From Archangium gephyra (lineage in GTDB: Bacteria; Myxococcota; Myxococcia; Myxococcales; Myxococcaceae), in assembly GCA_003243425.1 (NCBI GenBank), contig QFQP01000022.1:1-64000 (forward strand): a stretch of DNA of 64,000 nt, written 5' to 3'. A model generated the notes under the pieces. It did not search any database, was not told the DNA's origin, and worked only from the letters and a program-made list of their open reading frames with translations. Position 1 is the first letter of the stretch; each line of letters opens with the position of its first letter. Made by a program: the position numbers and the translations under genes. Below, piece after piece: positions 59,827-64,000 of the stretch.

Positions 59827-60390
59827 ATGGGCCGCCCTTTTTCGCCGGGTGAAGTCATCGCGTGGGCGCAGCACGTCGAGAGCCTCGCGCCGGCGATCAT
59901 GGCGCGTGGGTGGCCGCTCACCGCCATGCAGCCCGAGACCGAGACCAACTCCCGTGAATACGTGTGGGCGTTGCAGCCGGAGGGCTCGTGCCACGTGGTG
60001 GTCGACGCCGAGACGCGCGTCATCTTCGCGATTTTCACGGGGCCTGCCGCGCAGCAGCACTTCGAAGACGTGCGTGGTGAAGGCCTGCTCTTCACGTGGG
60101 AGACGCCGTTGAAGGAGCTGCGTGAAGCGTCGAGCCCCGACCTGCAGGCCGTGTTCATCGACGCGCTGGGGCTGGTCGCACCGCTCGAGCCGCAGCCGGA
60201 GATCGTCGCTGCGCTGCACGCGCACGCACTTCGCGCAGTGGATCGTCGCCTGTTGAACGCGCTGCTGCGCACGATGGCGCGACTTCAGTGGCCGCAGTTC
60301 GTCGCCAGCTTCGAGGCCGTCGCCGCGCGGCCTGAAGTCGATGCAGACGTGCGTGAAGCGGTGGCGAATCGCCAGGTCTGTCGCGGCTGA
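59827..60390 (+). CDS. Hypothetical protein
   Basis: A 187-residue product, probably cytoplasmic (no signal or membrane segment). It starts two bases after the protease stop in the same direction, so it is probably co-transcribed with it. Two parts can be seen: a mixed N-terminal region with EYVWALQPEGSCHVVVDAETR and a helical C-terminus (LHAHALRAVDRRLLNALLRTMARL). No family recognised. Confidence 0.65.
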   Translation: MGRPFSPGEVIAWAQHVESLAPAIMARGWPLTAMQPETETNSREYVWALQPEGSCHVVVDAETRVIFAIFTGPAAQQHFEDVRGEGLLFTWETPLKELREASSPDLQAVFIDALGLVAPLEPQPEIVAALHAHALRAVDRRLLNALLRTMARLQWPQFVASFEAVAARPEVDADVREAVANRQVCRG

Positions 60391-60454
60391 TCAACTCAAA
60401 AGCGACATCCGTTTCGTCTCGCAGGACGCCTCGCGCTGGGTACGGTGCGCGCCC

Positions 60455-61360
60455 ATGGCTGGCGACACGAAACAGATCTTTCAGTCTCTCGCGGTGAACC
60501 TCACCATCGCTGCTGCGAAGGGCGTGGCCGCGTTCTTCACCGGCTCCGGCGCGATGCTCGCTGAAACGCTGCACTCCACCGCCGACTGCAGCAATCAGCT
60601 GTTGCTGCTGCTGGGCGTGAAGGCCTCTGCCAGAGCGCCCGACGAATCGCACCCGCTGGGCTACGGCCGCGACCTCTACTTCTGGAGCTTCGTGGTCGCG
60701 CTGCTGCTGTTCTCCGGCGGCGGCGTGTTCTCCATCTACGAAGGCGTGCACAAGCTCTCGCACCCGGAACCCGTCGAGAACGTGTGGCTCGGCCTGGGCA
60801 TCCTCCTCTTCTCCATCTGTCTCGAGGGCTGGGCCACCTGGGGCAACCTGAAGGAGATGAAGAAGCGTCGCGGCGCCACGCCGCTGTTCACCTATCTGCA
60901 GAACACCAAGGACTCGGACCTCATCATCCTCTTCGGTGAGAACTCGGCGGCGGTGCTCGGCCTGCTCTTCGCCATCGGTTCGCTCTTGCTCGCGTGGAGC
61001 ACCGGCAATGCGCAGTGGGACGCCATCGGCTCCATCCTCATCGGCGTGGTGCTGGTGGGCGTCGCCATCTTCCTCGCGCGCGAAGTGAAGTCGCTGCTCA
61101 TCGGTGAGAGCGCCGACCCCACCGTCGACGCCGCCGTGAAGGCCACCGTCGGCCCGAAGCACCCGAACATCGAAGCGGTGTTGCGCCTCATCACCGTGCA
61201 GCAGGGCCCCGGCGAGGTGCTGGTGGCGATGAAGGTGCGCGTGAAGTCTGGCCTCACGACCACCGAGGTCGTCGATTCGATCAACGCCTTCGAACAGGCC
61301 GTGCACGACCACGCGCCCGAGGTGCGTTGGTGCTTCGTCGAGCCTGATCACGAAGCGTGA
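60455..61360 (+). CDS. Cation diffusion facilitator family transporter
   Basis: The 301-residue protein has about six membrane helices with metal-site motifs: ETLHSTADCSNQ (TM2, His40 and Asp44) and an EN pair in LFGENSAAV (TM5) where many CDF proteins have HxxxD. This resembles the SLC30A9-like branch. A cytoplasmic C-terminal domain follows. It exports Zn2+, Mn2+ or Fe2+ in exchange for protons; the metal cannot be told. ATG 60455 is used, as the frame upstream overlaps the hypothetical gene. Confidence 0.88.
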   Translation: MAGDTKQIFQSLAVNLTIAAAKGVAAFFTGSGAMLAETLHSTADCSNQLLLLLGVKASARAPDESHPLGYGRDLYFWSFVVALLLFSGGGVFSIYEGVHKLSHPEPVENVWLGLGILLFSICLEGWATWGNLKEMKKRRGATPLFTYLQNTKDSDLIILFGENSAAVLGLLFAIGSLLLAWSTGNAQWDAIGSILIGVVLVGVAIFLAREVKSLLIGESADPTVDAAVKATVGPKHPNIEAVLRLITVQQGPGEVLVAMKVRVKSGLTTTEVVDSINAFEQAVHDHAPEVRWCFVEPDHEA

Positions 61361-61417
61361 CACCCGGCGTGTAGAAGTGTGGCGCCACGGTTCGAGCTGA
61401 GCGACCATGACCGCCTT

Positions 61418-63403
61418 ATGAAGCGCTCGGTTGGCGTTCAGATCGTCGTCGCGTTCCTGGTGTCTGCGCTCGCTCGTCCGGCGGTTGGTGTCGCGGCCAC
61501 GCCACGCGACGTGCTGCCGCGGGTGGCGCTCGGGGCGACGGGGCCGAAGGTCGCGGTGTTCGTCGTTCCACTCGACCTCAGCGCTTCGCAGCAGCAGGGC
61601 GCCATTGAAGGGGCGGCCGAAGCTGCGCTCGCCCGGGCCGCGCGGTTCACCGTCGTGCCCGTGCAGGACGCGTTCAACCCCTCGTCGGCGGGCAAGCATG
61701 CCCAGGTGGTCGACGATGCGCGCGCGAAGTTGAAGACGGGCAAGCAGGCGCTCGACGAGCTCGACAACGTGAAGGCCACCGCCGACTTCAAGGAGGCGCT
61801 CGAGGCGCTGCAGAAGGCGGACCTCACGCGCGAGTTCCCGGCGCTGCTCGACGCGTGGGTGATGAAGGCTGCAGGTCACGCGACCGGCGGTGAGAACGTG
61901 CCGGCCAGGAAGGACATGGAGGCCGTCATCGCGCTGTCTCCACGCGCGGAGTTCAGCCCCACGTTCTTCCCGCCGGAGCTCATCAAGTTCGCCGAGGCGC
62001 AGAAGAAGCTGGCCAGCAACGCCAAGGGTGAGCTGCTGGTTCGCACCGAGCCGCCGGGCGCGCGGGTGTGGGTCGACGGGCAGTATCGCGGCGTCAGCCC
62101 GGTCACCGTGGCAGGGCTGACGTCGGCGAAGCACTTCGTGACCGCCGCGCTCGGTGGCTATGCGCTGGGGCAGAGTCAGGTCTCGCCCGGCGAAGCGCAG
62201 CTCGACCTCGAATTGAGCGAGCTCGCCCAGGCGTGGAAGAAGGCGCTCGTCGACATCAAGCGTGACCCGGAAGGTGCGGTGCGTGACACGTCGACGCAGG
62301 CGGTAGCGAAGGCCGCGGCGGTCGACCAGGTGCTGCTCGTCATCGCCAAGAAGAGCGTGGCCGGTGAACAGCTCGAGCTCATCGGCGTGCGGCTCGAAGC
62401 CAGCGACGGTCACAACGACGCGTACCGTACGGGCACCGTGAACCCCGGCGACCCCGAGGCGCTGGCCACGTTCTTCGATGGCCTCGCCGCGAAGGACGAC
62501 AAGCGCGACGGCAAGGACGCGGTGCACCACTACAAGGGCGCCGAAGGCTCCGACGTTCGCACCATCGTCACCTACAGCCTGCTCGGTGGCGGCGCCGCCT
62601 TCGTCATCGCCGGCATCATCCTGGGCAGCGTCGCGCTCCTCGAGCACAACACCTTCCTGTCGTTGCCGCAGAAACAGACCGGGCCCTCGGCGCTCGCGTT
62701 CAGCAACGGCCGTGGCGCGTCGATCGGCGCCGACATCTCCTACGGCATCGGCCTGGCATCTCTGGTCACCGGCGCGGTGTTGTTCTTCACCAGGCCCTCG
62801 TCGGGGGCTTCGCCAGACACCACGGCGGACGATTCGAAGAAGCGCGACGCTGCGCAGAAGAAGCAGCAGGACGACGCGAAGGCCGCCGCCCAGCAGAAGG
62901 ATGACGCCCGCCGCCTCGACGACGAAAAGAAGAAGGCCGACGACGCGCGCGCCGCTGAAGAGAAGAAGAAGAAGGACGACGAGGCCGCCGCCGCTGCCGC
63001 GAAGAAGGAAGAAGACGAGAAGAAGAAGCTCTCGAAGAAGGAGCAGGCCGCGCTCGAAAAGAAGGAGAAAGAGGAGGCCGAGCGTCGGCGCAGGGAAGAC
63101 GAGAAGCGGGCGGCTGAAGAAGAGAAGAAGAAGAAGGACGAAGAGAGGCGCGCGGCCGTCGAAGAAGAGAAGAAGCGGAAGGAAGACGAGAAGAAGGCCT
63201 CAAAGGGCCAGACGAAGAAGGAAAAGGAAGAGGCTGAGCGCAAGGCGAAGGAAGAGGAAGAAGCGCGCCTCAAGGCCGAAGAAGAGTCGAAGGCGAAGGA
63301 AGCGGCCGAGAAGAAGAAGCGCGACGAAGAAGAAAAGAAGCGTCGCGAGGCCGAAGAAAAGAAGAAGAAGGAAGAAGACCACGACGACCTCCGCAACTAC
63401 TGA
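61418..63403 (+). CDS. PEGA-domain membrane protein with long charged tail
   Basis: The 661-residue protein has a signal or anchor at the N-terminus, a PEGA domain at about 204-270 (GELLVRTEPPGARVWVDGQY, the domain name motif region), two membrane helices near 388-412 and 440-456, and about 190 residues almost solely of Lys, Glu, Asp, Arg and Ala. PEGA domains in myxobacterial proteins are surface-layer or kinase-linked. The tail ends EEDHDDLRNY, matching the unrelated gene at 23171-23818. The ATG at 61418 starts the signal; GTG 61379 is an alternative. Confidence 0.8.
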   Translation: MKRSVGVQIVVAFLVSALARPAVGVAATPRDVLPRVALGATGPKVAVFVVPLDLSASQQQGAIEGAAEAALARAARFTVVPVQDAFNPSSAGKHAQVVDDARAKLKTGKQALDELDNVKATADFKEALEALQKADLTREFPALLDAWVMKAAGHATGGENVPARKDMEAVIALSPRAEFSPTFFPPELIKFAEAQKKLASNAKGELLVRTEPPGARVWVDGQYRGVSPVTVAGLTSAKHFVTAALGGYALGQSQVSPGEAQLDLELSELAQAWKKALVDIKRDPEGAVRDTSTQAVAKAAAVDQVLLVIAKKSVAGEQLELIGVRLEASDGHNDAYRTGTVNPGDPEALATFFDGLAAKDDKRDGKDAVHHYKGAEGSDVRTIVTYSLLGGGAAFVIAGIILGSVALLEHNTFLSLPQKQTGPSALAFSNGRGASIGADISYGIGLASLVTGAVLFFTRPSSGASPDTTADDSKKRDAAQKKQQDDAKAAAQQKDDARRLDDEKKKADDARAAEEKKKKDDEAAAAAAKKEEDEKKKLSKKEQAALEKKEKEEAERRRREDEKRAAEEEKKKKDEERRAAVEEEKKRKEDEKKASKGQTKKEKEEAERKAKEEEEARLKAEEESKAKEAAEKKKRDEEEKKRREAEEKKKKEEDHDDLRNY

Positions 63404-63544
63404 GGCCAGCGCGGTCAGAAATTCGACATACCGAAACAGGCCTGTAGCGTGTACAGCCGTCGCCCCGATTTCCGAGGGCGGCATGGCTCCTGCTCTTGAA
63501 CCCACCCGCCGCACTCCACGCGGCAAAAGGGACACAGGCTTCAA

Positions 63545-64000
63545 ATGACTTCACGACGTGTTGGCGTACTGATGGGCGGTTGGGGCGAGGAGCGGGAGAT
63601 TTCGCTCAAGACCGGCGAGGCCATCGCCGCGGCTCTCGAGACGCACGGTCACCAGGTTTCGCGCATCGACGCGGGCCCCGGCCTCGACCAGAAGCTCCGC
63701 GCTGCCAACATCGAAGTCGCCTTCCTCGCGCTCCACGGCCGCATGGGTGAAGACGGCAAGGTGCAGGGCCTGCTCGAGGTGATGGGCATCCCGTACACCG
63801 GCTCGGGCGTGCTCGCGTCGGCGCTGGCGATGAACAAGACCTTCGCCAAGAAGCTCTTCCGCCAGCACAACCTCGCCACGCCCACCGGCTACACCGTCGA
63901 CGCCTCGCAGGTCGCGATGGTGAACGAGCTGCACTGTGATCTCGGCTTCCCCTGCGTGGTGAAGCCCGCCTCGGGTGGCTCGTCGGTCGGCCTCTCGCTC
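63545..64000 (+). CDS. ddl: D-alanine-D-alanine ligase (5' part, runs off the window)
   Basis: The first 152 codons encode the N-terminal domain and start of the ATP-grasp domain: VLMGGWGEEREISL (D-Ala binding loop), LHGRMGEDGKVQGLLEVMGIPYTGSGV, ALAMNKTFAKKLF, and VVKPASGGSSVGLS (ATP Lys). It joins two D-Ala for peptidoglycan. ATG 63545 follows AAAAGGGA. The remainder lies beyond 64000. It is the typical housekeeping form, unlike the distant homologue at 969-2096. Confidence 0.95.
   Translation, partial: MTSRRVGVLMGGWGEEREISLKTGEAIAAALETHGHQVSRIDAGPGLDQKLRAANIEVAFLALHGRMGEDGKVQGLLEVMGIPYTGSGVLASALAMNKTFAKKLFRQHNLATPTGYTVDASQVAMVNELHCDLGFPCVVKPASGGSSVGLSL

Noticed and set aside
60155..62647. 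An 830-codon open frame on the minus strand
   Set aside because: It lies opposite the CDF and PEGA genes, is rich in Arg, His and Glu, and shows no motifs; the plus-strand genes have clear domains.
62850..63400. Dense GAAGAAG-type repeats, considered as a tandem repeat array
   Set aside because: They are codon-level runs for Lys, Glu and Asp in the tail of the PEGA protein, without a fixed period.
1..64000. tRNA, rRNA genes and CRISPR arrays
   Set aside because: No cloverleaf-like segment, rRNA-like sequence or regularly spaced repeat was recognised by eye in the gaps between genes.
63545..64000. Truncated ddl as a pseudogene
   Set aside because: The frame is intact to the end of the window; it simply continues beyond it.

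Overview
The window is high-GC DNA, almost entirely coding, with one gene every kilobase or so. It looks like a chromosomal segment of a myxobacterium (Myxococcota). Supporting signs are tandem DUF2378 proteins (a family expanded in Myxococcus), a TIGR04551-type outer membrane protein, many lipoproteins with Asp-Ala-Gly-rich spacers, archaemetzincin- and PNGase F-like secreted proteins, a PEGA protein, and a myxobacterial-type retron. More than a dozen gene pairs share 4-nt ATGA/GTGA overlaps, so translational coupling is a general habit here. This assignment is inference from gene content.

Layout. 1-282: probable end of an IS21-type insertion sequence plus palindromes. 283-10523: a lipoprotein, a GNAT and an ATP-grasp gene in overlapping frames, an HD phosphohydrolase coupled to a Nudix/metallo-beta-lactamase fusion, two Cys-rich secreted proteins, a PNGase F-like lipoprotein coupled to an archaemetzincin, and a membrane spermidine-synthase-like protein. 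10486-15416 (minus strand): a helical-repeat protein, a SWIM zinc-finger protein, then a retron (msr-msd RNA and reverse transcriptase). 15483-31419: an OmpA-like lipoprotein, an FTR1 iron permease with a cytochrome c motif, thyA-folA followed by two DUF2378 genes, a PduO-type adenosyltransferase, barstar, an M48 protease, a YiiX-like hydrolase, a ketoacyl-synthase-like protein, a CocE-like hydrolase, an acyl-CoA dehydrogenase, mutM and a B12 radical SAM enzyme. 31493-35811: a YdcF protein, a decayed gene, a TIGR04551 protein and a flavin monooxygenase.

35866-41785 is one tightly overlapping operon: a tiny LptM-like lipoprotein, lysA, dapA, dapB, an FAH-family hydrolase, folK, a TPR protein and a lipoprotein. 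It joins lysine/diaminopimelate (peptidoglycan precursor) synthesis to folate synthesis. 41964-43676 holds kdsD and a transaldolase, divergently arranged. 43705-51423 has a large Big-domain lipoprotein, an acyl-CoA dehydrogenase with etfB-etfA (fatty-acid oxidation electron transfer), an MBL hydrolase whose C-terminus is frameshifted by an 11-bp tandem duplication, and an esterase-like lipoprotein. 52892-59825 is a division/cell-wall region: ftsE, ftsX, envC, an M74-like endopeptidase with LysM, and a CtpA-type protease. ftsE and ftsX are separated by an opposite-strand DUF2807 gene. The window ends with a CDF transporter, a PEGA protein with a long charged tail, and the start of ddl.

Most notable: the retron. 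Its RNA has recognisable a1/a2 inverted repeats (11930-11947 and 11791-11808), an msr hairpin with a UUU loop and an msd hairpin. It begins five nucleotides after the stop codon of the SWIM gene, so the SWIM and helical-repeat proteins are candidates for a co-transcribed partner module. No tRNA, rRNA or CRISPR array was seen, and no gene-free stretch exceeds 300 bases.
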